Source: an uncultured Rhodospirillaceae bacterium (GTDB taxonomy: Bacteria; Pseudomonadota; Alphaproteobacteria; Rhodospirillales; UBA2165). Taken from it: DNA of 35,690 nucleotides. The DNA lies in NCBI GenBank assembly GCA_913020445.1, contig CAJWAR010000042.1:1-35690 (forward strand), in the 5' to 3' direction. Positions 16,892 through 24,921 of the stretch are shown in pieces; position 1 is the stretch's first letter, and every line of letters begins with the position of its first letter. Under the pieces are notes generated by a model. It worked only from the letters and a program-made list of their open reading frames with translations, searched no databases and was not told the origin of the DNA. Both the position numbers and the translations under genes were made by a program.

Positions 16892-17602
16892 ATGGAGATG
16901 GCGGGAACCCAGCCTTTGTCATCAATGACCGATAAAAATGGCGAATCACTGCTTACCCGAGCAACAAATCGTGCTGGCAAGAAAGCCCGTGCCCCTGGGA
17001 TCAAGCGGCCCGCCGGATATAGCCGCTACGTTTCTTTCATGAAGTTTTTACTGCCCGCCATTGCGCTCGGGCTGCTCGCTTTAATTTTTCTGTGGCCACA
17101 AATTAAAGTCGGTGATAGCCGGTTTTCGATAAGTTTTAAGGGCATTCAAACAACAAATACCGATGACCCCAACATGGTCAATGCGCGCTTCGTTGGCACC
17201 GATAACAAAAGCCAGCCGTTCTCGATTACGGCGGATTTGGCGAAAAATATTGTGCTTGGCAGTTCGGCGGTAGAGCTTGAAATGCCGAAGGCGGATATCG
17301 GCATCAAGGACGGCACCTGGCTGGTGGTGACAGCAAATACCGGGCTTTATAATCAAAAGGGAAAAACGTTGGATTTAAATGGCGCGGTAAATCTGTTCCA
17401 TGATTCCGGCTATGAGTTCAATACAGAAAAAGCGAATATCGATCTTAGCAAAGGCATTGCGACCAGCAATGTGAAGATTACCGGCCAAGGCCCGTTTGGC
17501 AATTTGACGGCTGAGGGATTCCGGATTGAGAACAAAGGTAACCGGTTTATCTTTACCGGCAAATCAAAATTGGTCATTCATCCGAATGCGAGAAAAAAAT
17601 GA
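16892..17602 (+). CDS. lptC: LPS export protein LptC
   Basis: A 236-residue single-pass inner-membrane protein that passes LPS from the LptB2FG exporter to LptA. A basic cytoplasmic N-terminus (about 1-48) is followed by one membrane helix (about 50-69) and a periplasmic beta-jellyroll rich in short Gly/Asp turns (VKITGQGPFGNLTAEGF). The ATG at 16892 has AGGT eight bases upstream; in-frame ATGs at 16898 and 16925 are possible. Its end overlaps lptA by four bases (ATGA), indicating coupling. Confidence 0.9.
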   Translation: MEMAGTQPLSSMTDKNGESLLTRATNRAGKKARAPGIKRPAGYSRYVSFMKFLLPAIALGLLALIFLWPQIKVGDSRFSISFKGIQTTNTDDPNMVNARFVGTDNKSQPFSITADLAKNIVLGSSAVELEMPKADIGIKDGTWLVVTANTGLYNQKGKTLDLNGAVNLFHDSGYEFNTEKANIDLSKGIATSNVKITGQGPFGNLTAEGFRIENKGNRFIFTGKSKLVIHPNARKK

Positions 17603-18465
17603 AGCCTAACAAACTAAAACTAATATCCTTCACCGTTGCATTTTTTGCGTTGGCGGGCGCGCCATCACTAAGCCCAGCGCAATCACTTGATCTCGCCACC
17701 GGAAAATCCGATCAACCGATCGAAATCACCGCCGATAACGGCATCGAATGGCAGCGCGATAATCAGGTTATGATTGCCACCGGTAACGCCAAAGCGACCC
17801 GCGGCACGGCCCATGTCGAAGCTGATACGCTCCGCGCTTATTACCAAAAAAGCCAAACTGGCGGATCGAACTTATCACGCTTGGATGCGATCGGGCGGGT
17901 TAGAATTTCTTCGCCGACCCAAACTCTAACCGGACAATCGAGTGTTTATGATCTCGACCAGGCGGTCCTCGTGGTAACCGGTAAAAAAGTAACGCTGATA
18001 TCCGGTAAGGACCGGATCACGGCGACCCAGCAAATGGAATATTATGAAAAAACGCAAATGGCCGTCGCCCGGCAGAACGCCACCGCCAATCATGACGGTA
18101 AAATGTTGCGCGCCGATACGCTAGTGGCGCTCTTCACCAAGGATAAAAACGGCAAATCGCAAGTCAGCCGGGTGCAGGCTTTTGAAAACGTCCGCGTCGT
18201 CACGAAAACCGATTCTATTTGGGCGAGCAAGGGCATCTACGACGTCGCTGCTGGCATCGTCACCTTAAACGGCAACGTCCGCATCACCCGTGACGGCAAT
18301 CAACTCAACGGCGATAATGCGATCATAAATTTAAATACCGGAATTAGTAAGCTGTTAACCGACCCTGGTGCAAAATCACCTAAACCCGGACAAAATGATT
18401 TAAATCTTCGAGAACCGCGGAGAAAAAAACGGGTTCGTGGCCTATTGGTGCCCAAGCGTAAATAA
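17599..18465 (+). CDS. lptA: LPS transport periplasmic protein LptA (OstA-like)
   Basis: A 288-residue periplasmic bridge protein for LPS transport. An N-terminal signal peptide (about 1-28, ending around SPAQS) precedes repeated beta-strand units of the OstA fold: PIEITADNGIEWQRDNQVMIATGNAKATRG, VEADTLRAYY, GRVRISSPTQTLTGQ and GNVRITRDGNQLNGDNA. It is longer than E. coli LptA (185), as is common in alphaproteobacteria, with a basic tail (PRRKKRVRGLLVPKRK). It overlaps lptC; 185 bp separate it from lptB. Confidence 0.9.
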   Translation: MKPNKLKLISFTVAFFALAGAPSLSPAQSLDLATGKSDQPIEITADNGIEWQRDNQVMIATGNAKATRGTAHVEADTLRAYYQKSQTGGSNLSRLDAIGRVRISSPTQTLTGQSSVYDLDQAVLVVTGKKVTLISGKDRITATQQMEYYEKTQMAVARQNATANHDGKMLRADTLVALFTKDKNGKSQVSRVQAFENVRVVTKTDSIWASKGIYDVAAGIVTLNGNVRITRDGNQLNGDNAIINLNTGISKLLTDPGAKSPKPGQNDLNLREPRRKKRVRGLLVPKRK

Positions 18466-18525
18466 CAACAGTGTGTGTCTAATTACTTTCAATTTTCCTC
18501 ATGTTGTTTGCTTTCAGGCATCAAA

Positions 18526-18603
18526 GGTCTAAATTAGACCGTCCGAGGCACTATTAACTTGTTCCAGGCTCGGACCCATCGCATATATATATATATAAAT
18601 GCG
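18526..18603. promoter_or_regulatory. Cluster of three inverted repeats between lptA and lptB
   Basis: Three symmetric elements are adjacent. GGTCTAA-A-TTAGACC (18526-18540) is a perfect odd palindrome. GTCCGAG/CTCGGAC (18541-18575) has a 21-base loop. CGCAT/ATGCG (18580-18603) brackets an (AT)n tract. None has a terminator-like T-run. They are probably operator or leader structures for lptB-rpoN, because lptA and lptB are usually closely spaced. Confidence 0.4.
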
Positions 18604-18650
18604 ATATTTGGTAATAGAAACAACAGCAACAGCGAACCAAACTATTAAAT

Positions 18651-19514
18651 ATGACGAGCGACGAAAACACGCCATCTAATTTATCCGGTCAGGACGGACT
18701 GGCCTCGAATAAAATTCGAGCCGTCGCCGCTAATGAGTCTTCAGACTCCATTGCCAACAGTGACGTTCCGCCCCGACTGGTGGCGGATAATTTTCGCGGC
18801 CTGACAGCCGAAAATCTCGGCAAGAGATTCGATAAACGTCCCGTTGTACGTGGCGTCTCGATGGCAATTGAACGCGGCGAAGTCGTTGGTCTGCTGGGTC
18901 CCAATGGCGCCGGTAAAACAACTTGTTTCTATCTGATCACCGGTTTGATCCAACCCGATTACGGCACCATCACTTTGGATGGCCAGGACCTAACTGAACT
19001 GCCAATGTATCGCCGGGCGCGTTTGGGTATCGGCTATCTGCCGCAAGAGGCATCCATCTTTCGCGGCCTGACGGTTGAAAATAACATTCGGGCAGTGCTG
19101 GAAGTTGTCGAGAAATCACGTGAGCGCCGGGAAGCCGTGCTGGAAGCATTGCTGGCTGAATTTTCGATCACCCATCTTCGCCGCACACCCTCTTTAGCGC
19201 TATCCGGTGGCGAGCGACGCCGAGTCGAGATAGCCCGGGCCCTGGCGTCACGCCCGCATTTCGTCTTGTTGGATGAGCCGCTGGCCGGCATCGATCCAAT
19301 TGCCGTAACCGATATTCGCGAACTTATTTCACATCTTAAAGATCGCGGCATCGGCGTTCTTATCACTGATCACAATGTACGTGACACCTTGGACATCATC
19401 GACCGGGCTTATATTATTCATGATGGCATGGTGCTCATGGAAGGTACCCCCTCCGATATTGTCGGGAATGAAGACGTTCGCCGAGTCTATCTGGGGGACC
19501 GGTTCAGCTTGTAG
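18651..19514 (+). CDS. lptB: LPS export ABC transporter ATPase LptB
   Basis: A 287-residue ABC ATPase that powers LPS extraction with LptF and LptG. Walker A is GPNGAGKTT, the signature is [15 protein letters not shown], Walker B is [14 protein letters not shown], and the H-loop is [26 protein letters not shown] is typical of LptB. About 45 extra N-terminal residues (Ser/Asp/Asn-rich) precede the usual start, so the true start could be internal; the ATG at 18651 lacks a good ribosome site. It is 11 bases upstream of rpoN. Confidence 0.93.
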   Translation: MTSDENTPSNLSGQDGLASNKIRAVAANESSDSIANSDVPPRLVADNFRGLTAENLGKRFDKRPVVRGVSMAIERGEVVGLLGPNGAGKTTCFYLITGLIQPDYGTITLDGQDLTELPMYRRARLGIGYLPQEASIFRGLTVENNIRAVLEVVEKSRERREAVLEALLAEFSITHLRRTPSLALSGGERRRVEIARALASRPHFVLLDEPLAGIDPIAVTDIRELISHLKDRGIGVLITDHNVRDTLDIIDRAYIIHDGMVLMEGTPSDIVGNEDVRRVYLGDRFSL

Positions 19515-19525
19515 GGGTCTCGTAG

Positions 19526-21112
19526 ATGGCGATAGCACCCCGCTTAGAACTTCGACACAGTCAGTCTCTTGTTATGACGCCGCAATTGCAGCAGGCGATC
19601 AAATTGCTGCAAATGTCGAATATTGATCTCGGTGAATTTGTTGAATCTGAATTAGCTGAAAATCCAATGTTGGAGCGCGATGACAGCAACGCGCCCGAAA
19701 ATCATGATGGATCCGGCGAAAAAACCAGCGACAGTGACGACAGTAGCGGTGATGGGGGCGGTGAAGGACCGGATGGACTTGAAGCCATTGATATGAAGGC
19801 TAGCGATCATGTCACCGAGGATCAGGTCAATGCTCTCGACATGGAATCTTATGATAATGTCTGGGATGCCGAACCAGCGGCCGAGCCTCAGAGCACGATA
19901 GCCAATGAAGACGGCGGCTCGCTATCTGAATGGAGCGCCCCCGCCAGCAGCAGTGGCGGCACTGGGGGTAACAACCAGTTCGAGACCGCCGACTATTCGC
20001 TTGAGCAAACCCTATCCCAAGAAATTTCACTGCGCGATCATTTGATCAACCAGATCCAAATGGATATTTCTGATCCGACCGACCGTATTATTGCGCTCTA
20101 TCTCGTGGATCTGCTTGACGAGGCCGGTCGCATCCCCGATGAGCTTGAAATTGCCGCCGAACGTCTCGGCTGCAGCATTAAGCGAGTCGAGAAAGTACTC
20201 TCACAATTGCAGGCGCTTGATCCACCGGGAATATTTGCCCGTAGCCTCGCCGAATGCTGGGCTATTCAACTGCGCGAGCTGGATCGGTTTGATCCGGCAA
20301 TGGAGACGTTGCTTGAGAATATCGAGCTTCTAAAACAGCATGAATATGACAAGCTTTCAAAGCTCTGTAGTGTCGATCTCGACGACATCAAAGATATGAT
20401 TGATGAAATTTGGGCGCTCAGCCATAAGCCTGCCGAAGCCTTTGATCACATTATCACCCAGCCGATTACGCCGGATGTAATCATGCGTTCAGGCCCCTCC
20501 CAAACCTGGCTGGTCGAGCTTAACAACGACACTTTGCCGAAGGTCCTGGTCAACAATCAGTATTATGCGTTGATCAGCAAATCGGTGCGCACCAAAGAAG
20601 AAAAACAATATGTCGCCGACAAATTGCAAACCGCCAATTGGCTGGTCAAATCGCTGCACCAACGCGCCACCACCATTCTCAAAGTGGCTACTGAAATCGT
20701 CAAACAGCAGGATGCCTTTTTTGCCAAGGGCGTCGAGCATCTTAAACCTTTGGTCTTACGTGATATTGCCGAAGAAATTGAAATGCACGAAAGCACGGTC
20801 AGCCGTGTGACCTCAAATAAATATATCAATACACCTCGCGGCATCTACGAACTTAAATATTTCTTCACTACGGCCATCAGTTCGACAACCGGTGGCGATG
20901 CTCATTCCGCCGAATCTGTGCGCCACCGCATTAAGGTCCTAATCGACGATGAAGCGCCGACAAAAATTTTGTCGGACGATAAGCTGGTCGATTTGCTGAA
21001 AGGCGATGGTATCGATATTGCCCGGCGTACGGTGGCAAAATATCGTGAAGCGATGAAAATACCCTCCTCGGTGCAACGCCGAAGAGAAAAAAAACGCGCG
21101 GTAAATTTTTAG
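19526..21112 (+). CDS. rpoN: RNA polymerase sigma-54 factor RpoN
   Basis: A 528-residue sigma-54, which directs RNA polymerase to -24/-12 promoters and needs AAA+ activators. Region I is intact (LELRHSQSLVMTPQLQQAIKLLQMSN, 7-32; FVESELAENPMLE). It is followed by an acidic Ser/Gly/Asp linker (about 55-155), the core-binding domain, the helix-turn-helix (DIAEEIEMHESTVSRVTSNKYI), and the RpoN box ARRTVAKYRE (499-508). AGGGG precedes the ATG. It is likely co-transcribed with lptB. Confidence 0.96.
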   Translation: MAIAPRLELRHSQSLVMTPQLQQAIKLLQMSNIDLGEFVESELAENPMLERDDSNAPENHDGSGEKTSDSDDSSGDGGGEGPDGLEAIDMKASDHVTEDQVNALDMESYDNVWDAEPAAEPQSTIANEDGGSLSEWSAPASSSGGTGGNNQFETADYSLEQTLSQEISLRDHLINQIQMDISDPTDRIIALYLVDLLDEAGRIPDELEIAAERLGCSIKRVEKVLSQLQALDPPGIFARSLAECWAIQLRELDRFDPAMETLLENIELLKQHEYDKLSKLCSVDLDDIKDMIDEIWALSHKPAEAFDHIITQPITPDVIMRSGPSQTWLVELNNDTLPKVLVNNQYYALISKSVRTKEEKQYVADKLQTANWLVKSLHQRATTILKVATEIVKQQDAFFAKGVEHLKPLVLRDIAEEIEMHESTVSRVTSNKYINTPRGIYELKYFFTTAISSTTGGDAHSAESVRHRIKVLIDDEAPTKILSDDKLVDLLKGDGIDIARRTVAKYREAMKIPSSVQRRREKKRAVNF

Positions 21113-21478
21113 TTTTTTAATTTTTTTAGCTGATTTCTGCTGTTATTTGATAAAATTTCAAGGATTTACTTGACACAATTGTCCGACCGCTTTAGGTTCC
21201 CGCCGTCCCGATCAGGTGATTGATATCAATTCCGATCAGCGGATAAAATTGATAATTTTTTAACAACGGCAAACTATCAGAAGTTGACTGTTTCGGCATC
21301 GCCTCTGTACTGGACTATGAAACTATTCCAACACACTCAGCCCTTTATTGGCACCTGTAAAAACGACGTTTCGGCTCATATAAAACTATATGGACCAAGC
21401 TATTGTTTTGTCAGTTGTCATGGCAATCGTGATGGAAAATTCATTCCGGTCGTTACAGTTAATTAACAAAGGATCGTT
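21113..21478 (+). other. 366-bp non-coding space between rpoN and ptsN
   Basis: No convincing coding sequence was seen; in particular the hpf/raiA gene usual at this position is absent. The stretch holds a candidate promoter (21170-21198), a 12-bp palindrome ATTGATATCAAT (21219-21230) and a direct repeat CCGATCAG (21208-21215, 21232-21239) flanking it. If the promoter is real, ptsN has a leader of about 270 bases. Confidence 0.6.
21170..21198 (+). promoter_or_regulatory. Candidate promoter upstream of ptsN
   Basis: TTGACA (21170-21175) and TAGGTT (21193-21198) are 17 bases apart. The perfect -35 and ideal spacing support a housekeeping promoter with a start near 21205. It would drive ptsN or a small RNA. 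Confidence 0.55.
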
Positions 21479-21943
21479 ATGGAACTCACCGATCTACTAA
21501 CACCGGAATGCGTTGTCGCCAACCTTAAGGCAACGAGCAAAAAACAGGCATTACAAGAATTGTCAAAGCGAATTGCTGAGGTTATCGAACATAACGAACG
21601 CGATATTTTTGAAATTCTGCTGGAACGCGAAAAACTCGGAACGACCGGTGTCGGTGACGGTATCGCGATTCCTCATGGCAAACTTGAATCCTTGGAGAAA
21701 TTACACGGTTTCTTTGCCCGCCTTGAGCGACCGGTGGATTTCGATTCTATTGATGAGCGTCCGGTCGATCTGATTTTCTTGCTGCTGGCGCCTGAATCAG
21801 CCGGGGCGGATCATCTTAAGGCCTTAGCACGGGTTTCACGCCTGCTCCGGGACAAAGCCCATTGCGACAAATTGCGGGGCTCTGACAGTCCGGAAGCGCT
21901 CTACGCGCTAATTACCGAACAAGAAACGCACCGCGCCGCCTGA
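21479..21943 (+). CDS. ptsN: PTS nitrogen regulatory protein EIIA-Ntr
   Basis: A 154-residue EIIA-type phosphocarrier of the regulatory PTS-Ntr chain, which acts on potassium, nitrogen and stress regulation rather than sugar uptake. The phosphorylated His is His66 in GDGIAIPHGKLE. ALQELSKRIAE and LLAPESAGADHLKALARVSRLLRD are family stretches. The ATG follows AAAGGAT. It lies downstream of rpoN as in most proteobacteria, but without hpf between them. Confidence 0.95.
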   Translation: MELTDLLTPECVVANLKATSKKQALQELSKRIAEVIEHNERDIFEILLEREKLGTTGVGDGIAIPHGKLESLEKLHGFFARLERPVDFDSIDERPVDLIFLLLAPESAGADHLKALARVSRLLRDKAHCDKLRGSDSPEALYALITEQETHRAA

Positions 21944-21977
21944 CAGCCAATTTAAGCAATATTAAGAGGGCAACCGG

Positions 21978-22223
21978 TTAGTGGACACTGACCGGATAGA
22001 GGTCGTTCTGAATTGACACGGCGCAGGCCAAATCATATTCAGGCGCCACGCCGATTTGCTCACCATCGGCGGCAAAAATGCCGAAGGCAGGCTCACCGTT
22101 TTCTTCAACGGGTTTGATATAGGCTATTTCATCCAGTCCGAGATAGATAAATTCGCCACCGGAGAAATCACCGTTTAACTCAATGGCCGCGTTATCTGCT
22201 ACCGGATCATCATATTGTGTCAT
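21978..22223 (-). CDS. DUF1150 family protein
   Basis: An 81-residue acidic protein with the DUF1150 pattern EFIYLGLDEIAYIKPV near residues 24-39 and FGIFAADGEQIGVAPEYDLA near 48-67. The ATG at 22223 was chosen because the longer open frame up to 22505 runs through hsp20 in another frame and resembles nothing. The gene lies 22 bases downstream of hsp20; these two families are often adjacent in alphaproteobacteria. The function is unknown; a role in heat stress is inferred from the pairing. Confidence 0.85.
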   Translation of the reverse strand: MTQYDDPVADNAAIELNGDFSGGEFIYLGLDEIAYIKPVEENGEPAFGIFAADGEQIGVAPEYDLACAVSIQNDLYPVSVH

Positions 22224-22245
22224 GTTGAGACCTATTCTCGAATTC

Positions 22246-22737
22246 CTAATTATCTGCGATTTTCGGGTTTTTTGGGTTTTCTGGGTCCAAATCGATTGTC
22301 TTGGCGCTGGTTTTAGCACCTGATTGAACTTTCTCAATCTTAATTTTACGAACTTCCGGCTCCGGGATCGGGCGCGCCAGTTCAATATGCAGCAAGCCAT
22401 CCTCAAGCCGTGCGGCACCAACTTCAATACCTTCGGCCAACACGAAGCTGCGTTGGAATTGGCGGGCAGCGATGCCACGATGGAGATAAATACGCGTGGC
22501 GTCATCTTCCGAATTGCGGCCGCGGATCACCAGTTGATTGTCTTCGGTGGTAACTTCCAGATCATCCATCGAGAAGCCGGCAACCGCTAGGGTAATACGC
22601 AGCTCTTCTTCACTGACCTGTTCAATATTGTAGGGTGGATAGCCTTCGGCGGAAGATTTCGCGACGCGATCCAGGACGCGCTCAAAATGATCAAATCCCA
22701 ACAGCAATGGGCTATCAAAAATCGGTAGACGAGACAT
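22246..22737 (-). CDS. Small heat shock protein Hsp20
   Basis: A 163-residue alpha-crystallin-type holdase of the IbpA class, which binds unfolding proteins in the cytosol. The N-terminus SRLPIFDSPLLLGFDHFERVLDRV and the crystallin domain (about 35-130: YNIEQVSEEELRITLAVAGF, LVIRGRN, YLHRGIAARQFQRSFVL, GLLHIELARPIPE) are typical. The ATG at 22737 is preceded by a very strong AGAGGAGGGG. The promoter and 5' leader look heat-regulated (see separate entries). DUF1150 follows. Confidence 0.94.
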   Translation of the reverse strand: MSRLPIFDSPLLLGFDHFERVLDRVAKSSAEGYPPYNIEQVSEEELRITLAVAGFSMDDLEVTTEDNQLVIRGRNSEDDATRIYLHRGIAARQFQRSFVLAEGIEVGAARLEDGLLHIELARPIPEPEVRKIKIEKVQSGAKTSAKTIDLDPENPKNPKIADN

Positions 22738-22743
22738 CAAACC

Positions 22744-22794
22744 CCTCCTCTAAAAGCGAGTTTTGGCTCGAAAAGGCCCTCGGCGGCACCTTTT
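22744..22794 (-). promoter_or_regulatory. Candidate RNA thermosensor in the hsp20 leader
   Basis: In the transcript the Shine-Dalgarno AGGAGG (22749-22744) can pair with an upstream CCUUUU (22776-22771) through A-U, G-U and G-C pairs, with a small CGAG/CUCG hairpin (22770-22757) between them. This is the four-U type of pairing. CCUUUU has a competing perfect partner, AAAAGG (22794-22789), so two exclusive folds exist. Judged by eye only. Confidence 0.4.
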
Positions 22795-22868
22795 AGCCAA
22801 TTATTCGACAATTTATCGAACGCCGCCGCGATCATACGATCCATCGGCCATGCGTTTCAAACATAGTC

Positions 22869-22900
22869 TAATTATGCAGATAAATGCGCCCCGTCAAGGG
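22869..22900 (-). promoter_or_regulatory. Candidate sigma-32-type promoter of hsp20
   Basis: On the minus strand CCCTTGAC (22900-22893) is followed after about 16 bases by CATAATTA (22876-22869). CNCCCTTGA resembles the heat-shock -35 box, and a C-A-T-rich -10 fits. The predicted leader is about 125 bases. Confidence 0.5.
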
Positions 22901-22908
22901 TGCGTCAG

Positions 22909-23685
22909 CTAAAAGAGTTGCAGAATAGCGCGCTCAGACTGCGCCGTTACCTTAAGCGCTGATGCCGACAATTGGGTGCGCGTTTCCAGCGAAAGGGCGG
23001 TTGCAGCTTGTTCGTTCAAATCGGCTTCAATCAATTTTGCCTCACCTTCTTTGAGCGAGTTTATCAGCTTGTCATTAAATTCTTCACGGATCGACAGCAC
23101 GTTTGCGTCAGATCCCAACGTTTCAGATGTCGAGCGAATTTGCGCCAAGGCGGCGTCGATGGTAGCGATATCGGTGATATCCAAATTGAGCGCCGCCGAA
23201 TCCGAGGCGACGCCGTCGATTGTCACGCCGGTTGAGCCGTCTTCATTGAACCCTATCGTCAAACTGTCGGGAGATCCGCTGACCAAATTGGTGCCGCCAA
23301 AAGAAATGTCGTCGGCCAGTGCATCCAATTGCGCTTTCAGTTCATTGAAACGGTCACTTGCGAGCACCTGATCAGCCGCTGATCCGGCCTGCTCATGGGC
23401 CAAAGATGTCGCCTTCAGCTCATTCAACAAGCTCTCGATAAAGTCGAGGCCCAAGGTCGCCGTTTCAACCTTACTGATGCCCTAGCTGTTCGTGTCCTTG
23501 ACCACCAGCAGGTCGGCAGCGCGATTGGAGAGGTCCTTGGCAACCGAAACCGCCAATGGATTATCGCTCAGCCGGGAATGCTTCTGGCCGGTAGCTATAC
23601 GATTTTGGGTTTGCTCAGTTAATACGGAAAACCGCTGAATCGAGCTAAGCGTGCTATTTATGGCGCTCGATAGTCCTACTTCCAT
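22909..23685 (-). pseudogene. Flagellin gene with one in-frame TAG codon
   Basis: A short flagellin of 258 codons whose only visible defect is TAG at 23484-23482 (codon 68). Codons before it give the D0/D1 N-terminus (SSAINSTLSSIQRFSVLTEQ, NRIATGQKHSRLSDNPLAVSVAKDLSNRAADL). Reading continues in the same frame with GISKVETATLGLDFIESLLNELK and ends with the flagellin C-terminal helix (ALSLETRTQLSASALKVTAQ, ILQLF). The stop falls just before the conserved GIS motif, where flagellins usually have Asn-Asp/Asn-Lys. No frameshift is seen. It is an orphan: no other flagellar genes are nearby. It may be a fresh pseudogene, a suppressed stop or a sequencing error. The leader carries a c-di-GMP riboswitch. 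Confidence 0.85.
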
Positions 23686-23691
23686 CCTTTT

Positions 23692-23802
23692 AAATCCTTC
23701 GATAGTTCTGCCGCCTTAACTTCGAAATCCCAATATTTCAAAGCCTTAGGCCGGTAACTTTGCGCCCAGACGTTTCCGCCTGTTTGCCTTTTCCCGATTT
23801 AC
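23692..23802 (-). promoter_or_regulatory. Cyclic-di-GMP-I (GEMM-I) riboswitch upstream of flagellin
   Basis: Read on the minus strand, the conserved core elements occur in order: GGCAAAC (23788-23782); stem CAGGCG/CGTCTG closed by a GAAA tetraloop (23776-23773); GGGCGCAAAG (CGCAAAG at 23764-23758); and CCGGCCTAA (GGCCTAA at 23752-23746). A 9-bp hairpin CTTTGAAAT/ATTTCGAAG follows, then AACT (23707-23704), which can pair back to AGTT. An outer stem AAATC (23800-23796) with GATTT (23696-23692) would cover the ribosome site GAAGGA next to the flagellin ATG, so ligand binding probably blocks translation. The 3' half diverges more from the consensus than the 5' half. Confidence 0.8.
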
Positions 23803-23809
23803 TGGCGTT

Positions 23810-23853
23810 TTTATACACCAAACTGCCATATGGTGTCTGTGACGCAAATCACA
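23810..23853 (-). promoter_or_regulatory. CRP-type site and promoter of the flagellin gene
   Basis: A perfect TGTGA-N6-TCACA palindrome lies at 23838-23853. On the minus strand TATAAA (23815-23810) serves as -10, placing the start near 23803, just before the riboswitch. The palindrome centre is then about 42 bases upstream of the start, the class II activation distance for CRP-family proteins. Confidence 0.6.
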
Positions 23854-23898
23854 AGGAGAAATGTTAAGTTCTCGCTATAACTATTTGATAATAAAGGA

Positions 23899-23925
23899 AT
23901 TATTCATAGTTTTGCTTTGAATAAT
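23899..23925 (-). terminator. AT-rich hairpin downstream of the FNT channel gene
   Basis: ATTATTCA and TGAATAAT form an 8-bp stem with an 11-base loop about 45 bases past the channel stop; TCCTTTATTA follows on the minus strand. It is low in GC and only weakly terminator-like. Confidence 0.35.
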
Positions 23926-23968
23926 AACAGGCTAAAGTCCAAAATCGCTATATATAATGGTTGAAAAA

Positions 23969-24769
23969 TCATTGCTCAGGTTTTCGTAAATAAACGATCC
24001 AATAAACCAGCGCGACCAGAACGCCACCACCGAAAATATTGCCCAAAGTGACGGGAATAAGATTGGCAATAAAGCCGTTCAGCGTAACGCCTGCCGCCCC
24101 GGCAAAATAACCTGCAGGTATAAGATACATATTCGCCACCGAGTGTTCAAAGCCAAGTGCGACAAAAGCCGAGATTGGGAAAATAATTGCCAGGATTTTT
24201 CCGCTTACCGTATGGGCGGCAAAACACAACCACACGGCCAGACACACCAGCACATTGCACAGTACGCCGCGGGTAAAGGCTTCGATCGACGGAATTGCCA
24301 TTTTAGTTTCAGCGATTGAGGCCGCCGTCTTGGCAACTGCTCCACCGCCCGCCTCCATAACACCTGAAAGAGCGACAAAACCCGCAATCGCGATGGCGCC
24401 GATAAAATTACCGATATAAACCCAGAACCAATTACGCAGCAGCTGGCGGGAAGAAATTAGACCATCAGCCCAGCCCATGACGATGAGATTGTTGCCGGTA
24501 AAAAGCTCGGCGCCACCGACGACGACCAAAATAAGGCCAAGTGAGAAAGCTATGCCGCCAACCAGCCGGGTTAAGCCAAATCCCAATCCGGTGTCGGTGA
24601 TCACGAAGGTGTAAAATACCGCGCCAAAAGCAATGAAGGCGCCGGCAAGTACGCCCAAAACCAAAGTCTGCTGGATCGATAAATTAACTTTGCTGACACC
24701 GGCATTTTCCACCCGCGCCGCAATCTCGGAGGGGGAATAGGCATCAATGTTTAGAGGTCCATCAACCAT
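23969..24769 (-). CDS. Formate/nitrite transporter family channel
   Basis: A 266-residue pentameric channel protein of the FocA/NirC family with six membrane helices. Recognisable are GVLAGAFIAFGAVFYTFV, GGAELFTGNNLIVMGW, the helix 3-4 stretch NWFWVYIGNFIGAI, RGVLCNVLVCLAVWL, GFEHSVANMYLIPAG with the central pore His, and NLIPVTLGNIFGGGVLVAL. It conducts formate, nitrite or hydrosulfide; which one is not clear. The ATG at 24769 is preferred to a GTG at 24778 because AAGGTGG is then at a suitable distance. A near-perfect FNR box with a -10 at the right distance suggests activation at low oxygen. Confidence 0.92.
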   Translation of the reverse strand: MVDGPLNIDAYSPSEIAARVENAGVSKVNLSIQQTLVLGVLAGAFIAFGAVFYTFVITDTGLGFGLTRLVGGIAFSLGLILVVVGGAELFTGNNLIVMGWADGLISSRQLLRNWFWVYIGNFIGAIAIAGFVALSGVMEAGGGAVAKTAASIAETKMAIPSIEAFTRGVLCNVLVCLAVWLCFAAHTVSGKILAIIFPISAFVALGFEHSVANMYLIPAGYFAGAAGVTLNGFIANLIPVTLGNIFGGGVLVALVYWIVYLRKPEQ

Positions 24770-24826
24770 GTCTGCCACCTTTAAACTTTGACTATTTAGA
24801 AATATCCAAGAATAGCAAATAAACCT

Positions 24827-24840
24827 TTGATGACCATCAT
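24827..24840 (-). promoter_or_regulatory. FNR box upstream of the FNT channel gene
   Basis: TTGAT-GACC-ATCAT matches nine of ten positions of TTGAY-N4-RTCAA. On the minus strand TATTTC (24804-24799) gives a start near 24792, placing the box centre at about -41.5, the class II FNR position. Confidence 0.6.
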
Positions 24841-24921
24841 TGAAACCAAAAGAAGTTGATTTATTACCGGTTCATCAGCGTTCTGATTAACCCGGATAAG
24901 GCTAGGCGTGTTTGTCGCCGG

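Noticed and set aside
18583..18598. (AT)n microsatellite
   Set aside because: Too short to be a meaningful repeat array; treated as the loop of a possible hairpin.
21284..21466. 60-codon open frame between rpoN and ptsN
   Set aside because: It begins with TTG, has no ribosome site and its translation resembles neither Hpf nor any protein I know.
22224..22505. Longer N-terminus for the DUF1150 gene
   Set aside because: The extension overlaps hsp20 in another frame, is Arg/Lys-rich like an out-of-frame shadow and goes beyond the family start.
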